Of a DNA stretch of 47,438 nt, positions 7,565-15,264 are shown piece by piece. How positions within the stretch are numbered: the first letter of the stretch is position 1; each line of letters begins with the position of its first letter. Source of the stretch: a virus; the IMG/VR virus record IMGVR_UViG_3300018428_000041, positions 1-47,438 of that record. One strand, 5' to 3'. The notes beneath the pieces were generated by a model. That model saw only the letters and a program-made list of their open reading frames with translations, made no database searches and was not told where the DNA came from. The translations under genes were made by a program, and so were the position numbers.

Positions 7565-8682
7565 TTATACCTTCATATAATACGTTACCCCATCTTAAGA
7601 ATACTTATGAGAGTATCAAAAGATATGGAGGCGATGTAGATATTATAATTATAGACGATGCATCTAACGATGGAACAGCTGAATGGTTAATAAGCTTAAG
7701 CGATGAAAGACTTAATAGAGTATTAGGTACTGAACGTAAAGGACATACTTATTGGTATGATGAAGGAATGAGAATAGCTGAGACAGAAATAGTTTCTATC
7801 TTACATTCAGATATGATTATAGGCCCTGGTTACTTTGAAAACTTACTTAAACATTTAAAGAGAGGTAAAGTAGTCTGTGCTACTAGAATTGAACCTCCTA
7901 TACATCCTGCTGGTAGAGAAAAAATAGTAAGGAACTTCGGGATGGAGGCAGATGAATTTGTATGGGATACTTTTGAAAAGTTTGTTATACAAGAAAAAGC
8001 TGATAGTGTCAACCTTACTACTAAAGGTATATTTGCTCCTTGGATGTTATATAAAGAAGATCATTTATCGATAGGAGGACATGATCAAAGATTTGCACCT
8101 TTTGGTTATGAAGACTCAGATATTTTTAACAGATGGATACTTGCTGGGTATGAAATGGTTCAAGCTAGAGATGCTCTATGTTATCATATGACTTGTAGAG
8201 GTCATAAATGGAACGCAGGAGTAGGAATAGAAAATCCTGATTACAGAGAAATAATGACTAGATGTGAAAGGGAGTATCAACGTAAATGGGGCGATTGGAT
8301 ACAGAATGATCATTATCAACATCCGATTATTAATCCAAAGTATGATAGAGGTATAATAATAAAAAATTGTACTGAAGAATTAATAGGTCAGTTGGAACCT
8401 TGGGGTGATACTTTATATGTTGATTGTCCATATAGAGACTATATCGATAAAGAAAGCAAAAGAACTGTCGTTGATCTTTGGAAAAAAATTAAACCGTATG
8501 ATAACGAAAAGAATAATGCTATTTTAGTTGAGGTAGATGCTAAGACATTCACTCAACAAGATTATATTTATATTAGACAACTAAGTCCAATACTAAAACA
8601 AAATCAACCTGAACCAGGACAGGTTACTTTAGGAAATTTAAAACTTAATATTATTAAATATGAAGAAGAAATACCTTGTTGA
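7549..8682 (+). CDS. Family 2 glycosyltransferase with C-terminal extension
   Basis: HTVIIPSYNTLPHLKNTYESI followed by IIIIDDASNDGTAEWL is the standard GT2 nucleotide-sugar binding pattern. VSILHSDMIIGPGYF carries the D-x-D-equivalent site, and GGHDQRFAPFGYEDSDIFNRW is the catalytic ED loop. The GT domain occupies about residues 1-245. The last ~110 residues (from about IINPKYDRG) form an unrelated extension of unknown role. It is intact, unlike the two genes before it. Its 3' end overlaps a small unannotated gene by 23 nt. Confidence 0.85.
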   Translation: MRHTVIIPSYNTLPHLKNTYESIKRYGGDVDIIIIDDASNDGTAEWLISLSDERLNRVLGTERKGHTYWYDEGMRIAETEIVSILHSDMIIGPGYFENLLKHLKRGKVVCATRIEPPIHPAGREKIVRNFGMEADEFVWDTFEKFVIQEKADSVNLTTKGIFAPWMLYKEDHLSIGGHDQRFAPFGYEDSDIFNRWILAGYEMVQARDALCYHMTCRGHKWNAGVGIENPDYREIMTRCEREYQRKWGDWIQNDHYQHPIINPKYDRGIIIKNCTEELIGQLEPWGDTLYVDCPYRDYIDKESKRTVVDLWKKIKPYDNEKNNAILVEVDAKTFTQQDYIYIRQLSPILKQNQPEPGQVTLGNLKLNIIKYEEEIPC

Positions 8683-8836
8683 GTTTACATATAACAACGG
8701 AGAAAAAGAAGAAGTTACTTTGACCACAGATAATATAAAATGGTCTATAGAACAGTATTGTAGGAACAGACATATTATTAATCATCAAATATTAGAAGAA
8801 GGCAATAGTTCTACTAAACAAATGCTTTTTGGTTGA
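8660..8836 (+). CDS. Small hypothetical protein (58 aa)
   Basis: An ATG-initiated frame inside the last codons of the preceding glycosyltransferase encodes a charged 58-residue protein starting MKKKYLVEFTYNNGEKEEVT. The alternating pattern VEFTYNNG...VTLTT suggests two beta strands, and IKWSIEQYCRNRHIINHQI an amphipathic helix. It fills an otherwise empty 150-nt gap in a region where genes overlap, which supports its being real. I recognise no family. The candidate late promoter of the next gene overlaps its 3' end. Confidence 0.55.
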   Translation: MKKKYLVEFTYNNGEKEEVTLTTDNIKWSIEQYCRNRHIINHQILEEGNSSTKQMLFG

Positions 8837-8843
8837 TATTTAT
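8836..8843 (+). promoter_or_regulatory. Candidate late promoter (ATATTTAT)
   Basis: ATATTTAT lies 23 nt before the ATG at 8859. It belongs to the [ACT]TATTTAT set found before several structural and lysis-type genes here. The motif is short and common in AT-rich DNA, so this single instance is weak. Confidence 0.35.
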
Positions 8844-8858
8844 ATAAAAGACTATTCA

Positions 8859-9236
8859 ATGAATAAAATAGAAAAATACGTAAAAAACTTTATATCAGAA
8901 GCAGCAAAGATAAATTTTGCAGGACATTCTTTTATTTTAAAAGTTGACACTAACGAAGATCCTCAAAAGAAAGGAGTAAAAGTACAATTCCTTCCTACTC
9001 AGTTTGGTGGCATTACTCCTACTGAACAAAATGATATTGCTATTGAATTAGAAACTAGATTAGAAAAAGGTTTATCTCAATTCGATATGAGAGTAGAAAG
9101 AGATAGAAACTTAAAAGATAAAACAGTTATTGGTTTCTTTATTTACATTGAGTATTTCGATAGAATTATTAGAAAGGCTCTTTCAGGACAAAATCCAGAC
9201 AGCTCTTCTATAGAAAAAGAACCAGAAGCTATTTAG
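8859..9236 (+). CDS. Hypothetical phage protein (125 aa)
   Basis: MNKIEKYVKNFISEAAKINF begins an amphipathic helix, followed by strands (HSFILKVDT, GVKVQFLPTQFGG) and a charged C-terminal tail. The frame is open 30 nt further upstream from a TTG, but the ATG at 8859 is the natural start. I do not recognise the family. The composition is soluble, with no membrane segment. It separates two blocks of glycan genes and is preceded by a late-type motif, so it could be a minor structural or late protein; this is inference only. Confidence 0.6.
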   Translation: MNKIEKYVKNFISEAAKINFAGHSFILKVDTNEDPQKKGVKVQFLPTQFGGITPTEQNDIAIELETRLEKGLSQFDMRVERDRNLKDKTVIGFFIYIEYFDRIIRKALSGQNPDSSSIEKEPEAI

Positions 9237-9265
9237 TTTCTAGTTACATAATAAGTTATAGTTAT

Positions 9266-10024
9266 ATGTTTAGAAAAATCTATACGTTTGGGTGCTCTTT
9301 CTCCGCACCGTACTGGCTTGAAGAAGAAAAAACATACACTAGCCTACTAGCTAAAAACTATAACTGTGAGGAGTTAAACAACTCTAAACCTGCTGACTGT
9401 AATGATGCTATCTTTTTAAAATTTACAGATCATCTTCCTGATTTTAAAGAGAACGATCTAATCATTTATCAATTTACTTCCTACAATAGAGAAGGATTCT
9501 ATATTAATAATCATAAAAAGTATTTTTCTACTGCAGGTTTGTCTCCTGACCCAGAACATAATAGAAAACTATTAGATGAATTTGGAGGAGGAAGAGCTAA
9601 GTATAAGATTACTGATGATGAAATAATGACTCTTTTAGATTATACTACAATATGGTCTATATACTCTCTTCGTAATAAATTTTTAAGAGTATATAATATT
9701 TTACAGTATTTAAAAGAAGAAAAAAATATAGACTACCAGGTATTATTTTTAGATAATCTATTTAGTTCTATAGTCTCTTCATATAACTTATTAAAGTTAC
9801 CAACTAGATCAAATGAATTAAATGTAGGTATAAAAGAATGGGTTACTGCTAATAAATTAAGGTTAATAGATATGCCTACTGTTTATCACAAACAAAGAGA
9901 TGAACATATTTCAATTGAAGAAGCAGGAATATACAAACAAGATAAACACCCTAATGAAAAAGCTCATGAATTGATAGCTAAAGCTATTATGAATAAACTA
10001 ACTGAAAAAGCATCGTTAATATGA
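9266..10024 (+). CDS. SGNH/GDSL hydrolase family protein 1
   Basis: YTFGCSFSAPYW places the putative nucleophile Ser11 in a G-C-S block I motif. KPADCNDAIF holds the block III-like Asn, and IYKQDKHPNEKAHELI supplies the D-x-H pair of block V near residues 228-243. Length 252 is typical. Such enzymes are usually O-acetyl esterases or acyl transferases on glycans or lipids. It is followed by a GT25-like gene with an ATGA overlap. No signal peptide is evident, so it is likely cytosolic. First of six divergent SGNH proteins in the window. Confidence 0.75.
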   Translation: MFRKIYTFGCSFSAPYWLEEEKTYTSLLAKNYNCEELNNSKPADCNDAIFLKFTDHLPDFKENDLIIYQFTSYNREGFYINNHKKYFSTAGLSPDPEHNRKLLDEFGGGRAKYKITDDEIMTLLDYTTIWSIYSLRNKFLRVYNILQYLKEEKNIDYQVLFLDNLFSSIVSSYNLLKLPTRSNELNVGIKEWVTANKLRLIDMPTVYHKQRDEHISIEEAGIYKQDKHPNEKAHELIAKAIMNKLTEKASLI

Positions 10025-10593
10025 ATTACAATGTAATAGTTTTATCGGTGAAGACAGATGTAGAGAGAAGAAAGCATATTACTAAAGTGTGTAAAACTTT
10101 GAAGCTTAATTTTGACTTCTTTAATGCTTTAACTCCAGTTGATTTAGATGATAGTTTAATAAATACATACTATAGCAACATGGATGTATATCAATATCCT
10201 GAATTAAATCATAAGGCAGTATTTGCTACATTTGAAAGTCATAAAGAAATATTAAAGACAATCTATACGAGTAAACAAAACACATTAGTTTTAGAAGACG
10301 ATTTAGTACCGATCAGGGACTATAATTTTACTGATATAGATTTCAGCTCTTTTGACCTACTTCAATTAATGTCTGAAATTAGTTGCTGTTGTCACTTTGT
10401 GAATTGGATATCAGCTGGGTTCCTTTATCAGAAATTTAATTCAAAAGATTATTATCCTACACAGGCTTTTGATTGGGAGTTACATAAATTAAGAAACGAA
10501 TTTAATATACAGACAGTAAACGAACCTGTCTTTGAACAAACAAATAATTTTAAATCACATTTAGCACCTTATGGTTACAAAAAAATTCATTAG
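10021..10593 (+). CDS. GT25-like (LPS-type) glycosyltransferase
   Basis: NVIVLSVKTDVERRKHITKVC matches the start of family 25 glycosyltransferases (V-I-x-L-x-x-x-x-x-R-R), and NTLVLEDDLVPI gives the conserved L-E-D-D. HKAVFATFESHKEI corresponds to the G-x-x-x-S-H segment. At 190 residues it is slightly shorter than the usual 200-250. Family members add galactose or glucose to LPS cores or proteins. It is coupled to the SGNH gene upstream and overlaps the next gene by 23 nt. Confidence 0.75.
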   Translation: MNYNVIVLSVKTDVERRKHITKVCKTLKLNFDFFNALTPVDLDDSLINTYYSNMDVYQYPELNHKAVFATFESHKEILKTIYTSKQNTLVLEDDLVPIRDYNFTDIDFSSFDLLQLMSEISCCCHFVNWISAGFLYQKFNSKDYYPTQAFDWELHKLRNEFNIQTVNEPVFEQTNNFKSHLAPYGYKKIH

Positions 10594-11353
10594 AATACTC
10601 TGGGGGAGTTTTGATAGATATAAAAATCAAATCGTTGAAGCTAGAAAAGATAACTTAAACGAAACAGTAGTGGTGTGGGGAGAAGATAATGCTAATTTAT
10701 TAGATGAATTAGGATACGATTGTCATTTAGTAAGCAACTCAGCTTATGATCCTTCTATAGCTGCTGATCATACATTTAAAGATCATAGAAGCTTGATACA
10801 CAAAATAGAAGGATTAAAAATAGCATTAGACTTACTGTATGATGAGATAGTATTTGTCGATTGGGACTGTAGAAAAGTAAAAGAGATAGATGATAACTTT
10901 TGGAATTTATTAAGACAAAAAGAATCTAAGCTTCAAGTTCCTCTTTACACATACCCTAAAAAAGCATTTAACATAATGCTAGAAGATACAAAAAGAGAAC
11001 CTCATATAAATAATTTCATCAAAAAGTTAAAAGAGTATATAGAAAAATATAGCTTTGAATATCAGACTAATCATATAATCCCTAATACTGGTTTTATGTA
11101 CTGTAATGATATTACTATCATAGATAAGTTACTAGAAATTATTAAGGCTAATGATCTTCAAACTGTACCTGACGAACTATCAGTATTTTTATACGGGCAG
11201 CATTTAGGTTTAAATCAGTTTATTAAAGAAATAGATCCATTAGTTATAGGTGGTAAGGTTCATGGATACGAATGGTGGAATAATATAGAAGATTCATTTG
11301 ATAAATACAAAGCATCGTTCGGTAATAAAACTAATTACTTTATACATTACTAA
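10571..11353 (+). CDS. Putative glycosyltransferase, FIHY-tailed family, copy 1
   Basis: The protein opens FIRILWGSFDRYKNQI, has VVVWGEDNANLLDELGYDCH, a D-x-D type site EIVFVDWDC near residues 94-102, YTYPKKA, and ends KTNYFIHY. The same order of elements (RALWG, VYVWGRVN, LFLDWDI, YSYPKN, final FIHY) occurs in the minus-strand gene at 30853-31563, so the two are paralogues. The D-W-D site and GT-A-like order suggest nucleotide-sugar use, but I cannot name an established family. It starts within the GT25-like gene. Confidence 0.55.
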   Translation: MVTKKFIRILWGSFDRYKNQIVEARKDNLNETVVVWGEDNANLLDELGYDCHLVSNSAYDPSIAADHTFKDHRSLIHKIEGLKIALDLLYDEIVFVDWDCRKVKEIDDNFWNLLRQKESKLQVPLYTYPKKAFNIMLEDTKREPHINNFIKKLKEYIEKYSFEYQTNHIIPNTGFMYCNDITIIDKLLEIIKANDLQTVPDELSVFLYGQHLGLNQFIKEIDPLVIGGKVHGYEWWNNIEDSFDKYKASFGNKTNYFIHY

Positions 11354-11354
11354 T

Positions 11355-12089
11355 ATGCATTTTAAAAAAGCTTTAATACAATCACAAGAAGGATCACCAA
11401 TACATTATTTGGCTCCTATACCTGTTTATATGAAACAATTCGATGATGATGACCTTCATCAAAGAGTTTATGATTTAGGAATAGAAAAATTAGATGCTGT
11501 TCAAAAGCAAATGGGACAAGAACTTCCTGAGCAGTTAGATTCAGAGAGGGTAGAGTCTTATTCGGTGAACTATGATAGACAAGATGATTGGGTAGAACCT
11601 AATGAGTTTCAACCTATAGGTAGTAGATTTTTTACTCCTCCTAATAATTTTCTTAACACTCCTGATCCAGATGTACAGGTTTTAGTTGATAGAATTAAAT
11701 CAGGATACATAGAACTTTTAGAAACATTACAACTAAAGAATAACAGGAACCCAGAAATCACAGAAAGCTGGATGCAGTACTATGATCCTTATAAAGGTAG
11801 AGGACATAATGCTCATAATCATTGTAGATGGAGCCCAGAAGAAGCTTCACCAACTTGTTTCTCTGGAGGATATTATTTGTCTGATGGTGAACCTATTTTA
11901 GATCATCCTTACAGTGGGGTGTTTACTTTTCACATAAGAGGAGCAGCTCATTTTATTAGACCTAAAAAGGGAATGTTAATTATATGGCCGTATGATATAG
12001 TACATTCTGTTAAACCATTTTACGGTAAATCAAATAGAGTAGTTATAAACTTTAACATTGAAGATTCAGAACTTAAAGGACTTTTATGA
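11355..12089 (+). CDS. 2OG-Fe(II) oxygenase-like protein 1
   Basis: The C-terminal half holds the double-stranded beta-helix pattern of 2OG-Fe(II) dioxygenases: HNAHNHCRWSP for the proximal metal ligand, FSGGYYLSDGEP, PKKGMLIIWP, and IVHSVKPFYGKSNRVVINF with the distal His and the 2-oxoglutarate Arg. This layout is common in phage-encoded putative 2OG oxygenases (PF13759-like). These enzymes hydroxylate proteins, nucleic acids or small molecules. The start ATG at 11355 lies 2 nt past the preceding stop; a longer in-frame extension lies inside that gene and was rejected. ATGA coupling to the next gene suggests glycan or tail-protein modification, which is inferred. Confidence 0.7.
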   Translation: MHFKKALIQSQEGSPIHYLAPIPVYMKQFDDDDLHQRVYDLGIEKLDAVQKQMGQELPEQLDSERVESYSVNYDRQDDWVEPNEFQPIGSRFFTPPNNFLNTPDPDVQVLVDRIKSGYIELLETLQLKNNRNPEITESWMQYYDPYKGRGHNAHNHCRWSPEEASPTCFSGGYYLSDGEPILDHPYSGVFTFHIRGAAHFIRPKKGMLIIWPYDIVHSVKPFYGKSNRVVINFNIEDSELKGLL

Positions 12090-13018
12090 ATAAAGATTTC
12101 AGAGTAGTTTTTGTAAATTGGACTAAGCCTTATTTTTATAAGAAACAAGCTGAAGGATACAACTTTGATAAACTTGCTGATTTAACATCAGAAGATTATG
12201 ATATGGTTGATTATGAATTAAGAATTCAACAAGCAGCTATAGACTCAGTTAGAAAATATATGCCTGGTAATAGAATTTATCTATATACAGACACTGCTGG
12301 ATATAATTTTTATAAACAAAAAGGAATGCTTCAAGACTTTGATTTTGTGAATATAGAAGTTTTAGATAACTATAATAAGACTGCTACTAATCCTGGTAAA
12401 TGGTGGACTAGCGGTAAGTCTGTAGTTATGGGACATGTTACAACTCCATTTTTATTTTTAGATAACGATTTCATATTGCAATCTGCAATACCAGATGAGT
12501 TTTGGGATTATGATTTAATTCATACACAATGGGAAATACAGAGAGGACATTTCTATGTCACTCAAGATATGTTTGATAAATTAGAGGTTCCTATAGATAA
12601 CTTTGAGGAAAAGATGCTAATGCCTAACACTTCTTTTGTGTGGATGAATAGCGATACAATTAAAAATAACTACTATGAAAATCATTTAAAAATAGTAAAT
12701 AAAGAGTATGAATCTATTCCGGAATGGCTATGGCTACTTTCTGATCAAGGGTTACTAGGTTACTGTGCTAGGGAACATCTTAATGCAAAAGTTGGAACTC
12801 TGGAGAAAAATGCTTATCTTTCTTATGCAGAGCATCCTAAAAAAGAGGATGAATGTGGGTACACTCCAATGTGGGTAGATATAAATAATAAGGATCACTT
12901 TGATCACATTAAATATCGCCACATATGGATTGATAAAAGGAGAATGAAAAACGATATACAATTCAGAAGAAAAGTACTATCGGAGATCGAATTAAGAGAG
13001 AAGAAAGATTTATTGTAA
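12086..13018 (+). CDS. DUF6734-like putative glycosyltransferase
   Basis: FRVVFVNWTKPYF opens the protein, and TTPFLFLDNDFIL gives a D-x-D site near residues 125-137, preceded by WWTSGKSVVMGH. This order fits the GT-A-like DUF6734 group; a related gene lies at 16756-17946. MPNTSFVWMNS and LLSDQGLLGYC are further conserved-looking segments around a putative acceptor site. It ends the first plus-strand glycan operon and is followed by a late-type promoter motif. The sugar is unknown. Confidence 0.6.
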   Translation: MNKDFRVVFVNWTKPYFYKKQAEGYNFDKLADLTSEDYDMVDYELRIQQAAIDSVRKYMPGNRIYLYTDTAGYNFYKQKGMLQDFDFVNIEVLDNYNKTATNPGKWWTSGKSVVMGHVTTPFLFLDNDFILQSAIPDEFWDYDLIHTQWEIQRGHFYVTQDMFDKLEVPIDNFEEKMLMPNTSFVWMNSDTIKNNYYENHLKIVNKEYESIPEWLWLLSDQGLLGYCAREHLNAKVGTLEKNAYLSYAEHPKKEDECGYTPMWVDINNKDHFDHIKYRHIWIDKRRMKNDIQFRRKVLSEIELREKKDLL

Positions 13019-13026
13019 ATATTTAT
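13019..13026 (+). promoter_or_regulatory. Candidate late promoter (ATATTTAT)
   Basis: ATATTTAT begins at the last base of the preceding stop codon region and lies 23 nt before the ATG at 13042, the same distance as at 8836. It marks a likely new transcription unit after the glycan operon. Confidence 0.4.
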
Positions 13027-13041
13027 TAAAAAGTAGACACC

Positions 13042-13452
13042 ATGGAATCAAAACCACCTATCAAATCATTAAGAAGGGTTCTACAAAATATACACCAGGT
13101 AGGTTTCAGAATAAGAAAAATACAACCAGATGTTGAAAGTATGAACAAAGCCGCTTTTATCAGAGTTTTAAAGAATCTAAAAAAGATAGAAGATAGAAGA
13201 GACTTTATGCAATCAGAAATCGGTATGGATGTGACTGCATATGAAGATTTATTCTTTAACGTAATAGAAGATATGTTTAAATTAATGTTCTCTAAAGAAC
13301 AATTAGCTCTTATTCAAATGTACCTTTATCAACTTCAACCAGATAAGGAATGGGATGGTACAATTATGTTAGAGAAAAATAAAAAAGAATTTAAAGTAAA
13401 TTTTAAAACTCCTGAGGACGTTTGGAATGTATTGAAAGAAATAGGAAAATAG
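13042..13452 (+). CDS. Hypothetical alpha-helical phage protein (136 aa)
   Basis: The sequence is rich in amphipathic helices (SLRRVLQNIHQVGFRIRKI, AAFIRVLKNLKKIEDRRDFM, then a central acidic region AYEDLFFNVIEDMFKLMF), and ends in a small strand pair (KKEFKVNF). No catalytic motif or membrane segment is visible and I recognise no family. A late-type motif precedes it and a host-type promoter begins at its stop codon, so it is a single-gene unit. Confidence 0.6.
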   Translation: MESKPPIKSLRRVLQNIHQVGFRIRKIQPDVESMNKAAFIRVLKNLKKIEDRRDFMQSEIGMDVTAYEDLFFNVIEDMFKLMFSKEQLALIQMYLYQLQPDKEWDGTIMLEKNKKEFKVNFKTPEDVWNVLKEIGK

Positions 13453-13484
13453 TTGTTTTTCTGCGTATTTTTTCTTATATTTAG
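13452..13484 (+). promoter_or_regulatory. Bacteroidota-type promoter
   Basis: GTTG at 13452-13455 and TATATTTA at 13476-13483 are separated by 20 nt, fitting the -33 TTG / -7 TAnnTTTG rule of Bacteroidota housekeeping sigma. The -33 element overlaps the stop of the upstream gene. Drives 13502 onward. Confidence 0.75.
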
Positions 13485-13501
13485 TAGTTAAAATTAGTTA
13501 T

Positions 13502-13855
13502 ATGAATAAAACTCTCAAAATGATTCCTTGCCCGAAATGCGGTGAGGACTTTCCAGAACTTAGACTAACTCAATACGGATACAATTACTGTGTTAATTGT
13601 TCTACTACTGAAAAAGTAGTTGGTATTACTACAGTAGAAGGTACTGGAGATCACACTTACAATGATATTATTATTATGGATGCTGCTAAGGCTAGAAGAA
13701 TAGCTGCTGCTGAGGCTGAGTATACAGGTAATAAGAAAGTAGCATTAGAATTACTAAACTATGATGATGAAAACGAGAATTCAGTATCGCAATCTATGAA
13801 AGAAAGCATACAAAGGGTTCTCGATGACGAAGACGATAACGATTATATCACATAA
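13502..13855 (+). CDS. Small zinc-ribbon protein with acidic tail (TraR/DksA-like), copy 1
   Basis: CPKCGEDFP and YNYCVNCS form two CxxC pairs, a four-cysteine zinc ribbon in the first 35 residues resembling the TraR/DksA finger. It is followed by an Ala-rich helix (IIMDAAKARRIAAAEAEYTG) and an Asp/Glu-rich tail. The protein at 25554-25790 has the same arrangement (CVNCS, then KDPEAARTIAAMDRR), so they are probable paralogues. DksA-like proteins bind the RNA polymerase secondary channel, so a transcription role is plausible but unproven. It sits directly behind its own host-type promoter and overlaps the next ATG (TAATG). Confidence 0.6.
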   Translation: MNKTLKMIPCPKCGEDFPELRLTQYGYNYCVNCSTTEKVVGITTVEGTGDHTYNDIIIMDAAKARRIAAAEAEYTGNKKVALELLNYDDENENSVSQSMKESIQRVLDDEDDNDYIT

Positions 13856-14487
13856 TGCCACGTCCTTCTAAAATAATTCCTAAAGAAGATATAGAAAGAG
13901 CACAGCTTAGAACTAGATCTAATATGGCTGCAGCTAGATATCTTCGTGTATCTTATGATCATTACAAAAAGTATGCAAAGATGTATAAGAACGAAGAAGG
14001 AGTTACTTTATTGGAAGCACATAAAAATCAGCAAGGTAAAGGTATTCCTAAATTTGCATTAAAAGGAAAAGATAAAATTCCATTGATGGATTTATTAGAA
14101 GGAAGAGTACCTATTGAGCATTTTGAAGCTCAAGAGATAAAACGAAGAATAATTTTCGAAGGACTTATAGAAGAAAAATGTGCTAAATGTAATTTTTCAG
14201 AGAGAAGAATAACTGATACTAAGGTTCCGGTTATACTTAACTTTATCGATGGCAATAAAAAAAATTGGCATCTTGATAACTTAGAGTTTCTCTGCTATAA
14301 TTGTTCTTTTCTATATGCAGCATCGCCTATTGAAGAGAAACAAGCAGAGGCAATGGAGAACTATGTTAAGACACGAAATGACGAACCAGACTGGGAATTA
14401 GATCAAGCTCATATTGAGCATTTAAAGAGTTTAGGACTGTATGATGAAGAGTCAGATGACGGATCTGAGTATATTTCTAGACTGTAA
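13855..14487 (+). CDS. HNH-like protein with N-terminal HTH-type region
   Basis: The N-terminal ~60 residues (DIERAQLRTRSNMAAARYL and SYDHYKKYAKMY) look like a helix-turn-helix. Cys pairs CAKC and CYNC flank LNFIDGNKKNWHLDNLEFL, the HNH finger pattern L-D-H-I-D-G-N...N-L. Here the usual D-H is N-F, so the first catalytic His is missing at its normal place. Cleavage activity is therefore doubtful and it may act as a DNA-binding or homing-derived regulator. At 210 residues it is in the size range of phage HNH proteins. It is coupled to the zinc-ribbon gene. Confidence 0.65.
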   Translation: MPRPSKIIPKEDIERAQLRTRSNMAAARYLRVSYDHYKKYAKMYKNEEGVTLLEAHKNQQGKGIPKFALKGKDKIPLMDLLEGRVPIEHFEAQEIKRRIIFEGLIEEKCAKCNFSERRITDTKVPVILNFIDGNKKNWHLDNLEFLCYNCSFLYAASPIEEKQAEAMENYVKTRNDEPDWELDQAHIEHLKSLGLYDEESDDGSEYISRL

Positions 14488-14489
14488 AA

Positions 14490-14497
14490 CTATTTAT
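14490..14497 (+). promoter_or_regulatory. Candidate late promoter (CTATTTAT)
   Basis: CTATTTAT starts 12 nt before the ATG at 14502. If it acts as a -10 element, the transcript would start at or next to the start codon, as at 32995 and 39637. Confidence 0.4.
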
Positions 14498-14501
14498 TAC
14501 C

Positions 14502-14654
14502 ATGGCCAAGAATAAAACAAATAAATTCTCCACTTGGAAAAAGAAGAAGCCCCTCGAGAGAAAAGTTGCTGACAAATTAGTCAACACACACGAACGTAAT
14601 GAAAAGTTACGTGAAAAAGAGATAGGGACTAAGTTCCTTGACATGTTTAACTAA
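14502..14654 (+). CDS. Small basic hypothetical protein (50 aa)
   Basis: A 50-residue Lys/Glu-rich frame beginning MAKNKTNKFSTWKKKKPLER and ending in FLDMFN. It has no hydrophobic segment and would be a charged helical protein. It lies between the HNH-like gene and the lytic enzyme gene, fills the only gap there, and is preceded by a late-type motif, which together support its being a gene. I know no family for it. Confidence 0.5.
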   Translation: MAKNKTNKFSTWKKKKPLERKVADKLVNTHERNEKLREKEIGTKFLDMFN

Positions 14655-14664
14655 ACTATAAAAT

Positions 14665-15264
14665 ATGAGAAACTTACCAATGGCGATTGGTGGGCTAGTA
14701 GTGATTTTATTGCTAATGGCTTTCACCTCAGTACAAAGAAGTTTTAACAAAGTAGAAATAATTAAATTAGAAGCAAAACCAATAGAGGTTATATTACCTG
14801 ACCCATTAGAGGGTATAAAGGTAGAAATAGATTACAAAGGACATAATGACTTTTTACAAGCAATAGGTCATAGAGAGTCTGGAAATAGATACGAAGTAGT
14901 TAATAGTTTTGGATATATGGGAAAATATCAATTCGGTAAATCGACATTAAAAGGTTTAGGATTTGATGTTACAGTAGATGAATTTATCAATAGTCCATAT
15001 ATTCAAGAAAAAGCAATGAATTCATTATTGTTGCATAATCAAAAAAAACTTCGTAAATTTATAGAACAATATGAAGGACAAGTAGTACATGGAGTATTAA
15101 TAACTGAGTCTGGAGTATTAGCTGCAGCACATTTAGCTGGAGCAGGTAATGTTAAAAAGTTTTTTAAAAGAGGATTTGAGTTTGAAGATGGATACGGAAC
15201 CAAAATGACATCGTACATGGCTCAATTCTCAGGATATACTTTAAGATTAAATGGCGGTAAATAA
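14665..15264 (+). CDS. Membrane-anchored lytic transglycosylase/lysozyme-like endolysin
   Basis: Residues 5-23 (PMAIGGLVVILLLMAFTSV) form one N-terminal hydrophobic helix, either a signal anchor or a SAR-type segment. The domain from about residue 66 reads IGHRESGNRYEVVNSFGYMG followed by KYQF, the E-S-G-N...G...G-x-Y-Q-F signature of lysozyme-fold lytic transglycosylases, with the Glu of HRESG as likely catalytic acid. LAAAHLAGAGNVKKFF is the conserved second half of the fold. It probably cuts peptidoglycan at lysis; SAR-type export would remove the need for a classic holin, but none can be assigned. Its 3' end overlaps the SGNH gene by 14 nt. Confidence 0.7.
   Translation: MRNLPMAIGGLVVILLLMAFTSVQRSFNKVEIIKLEAKPIEVILPDPLEGIKVEIDYKGHNDFLQAIGHRESGNRYEVVNSFGYMGKYQFGKSTLKGLGFDVTVDEFINSPYIQEKAMNSLLLHNQKKLRKFIEQYEGQVVHGVLITESGVLAAAHLAGAGNVKKFFKRGFEFEDGYGTKMTSYMAQFSGYTLRLNGGK

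Noticed and set aside
14665-15264. Holin function for the lytic enzyme's hydrophobic segment
   Set aside because: A single N-terminal helix before a lysozyme-like domain fits a signal anchor, not a holin.
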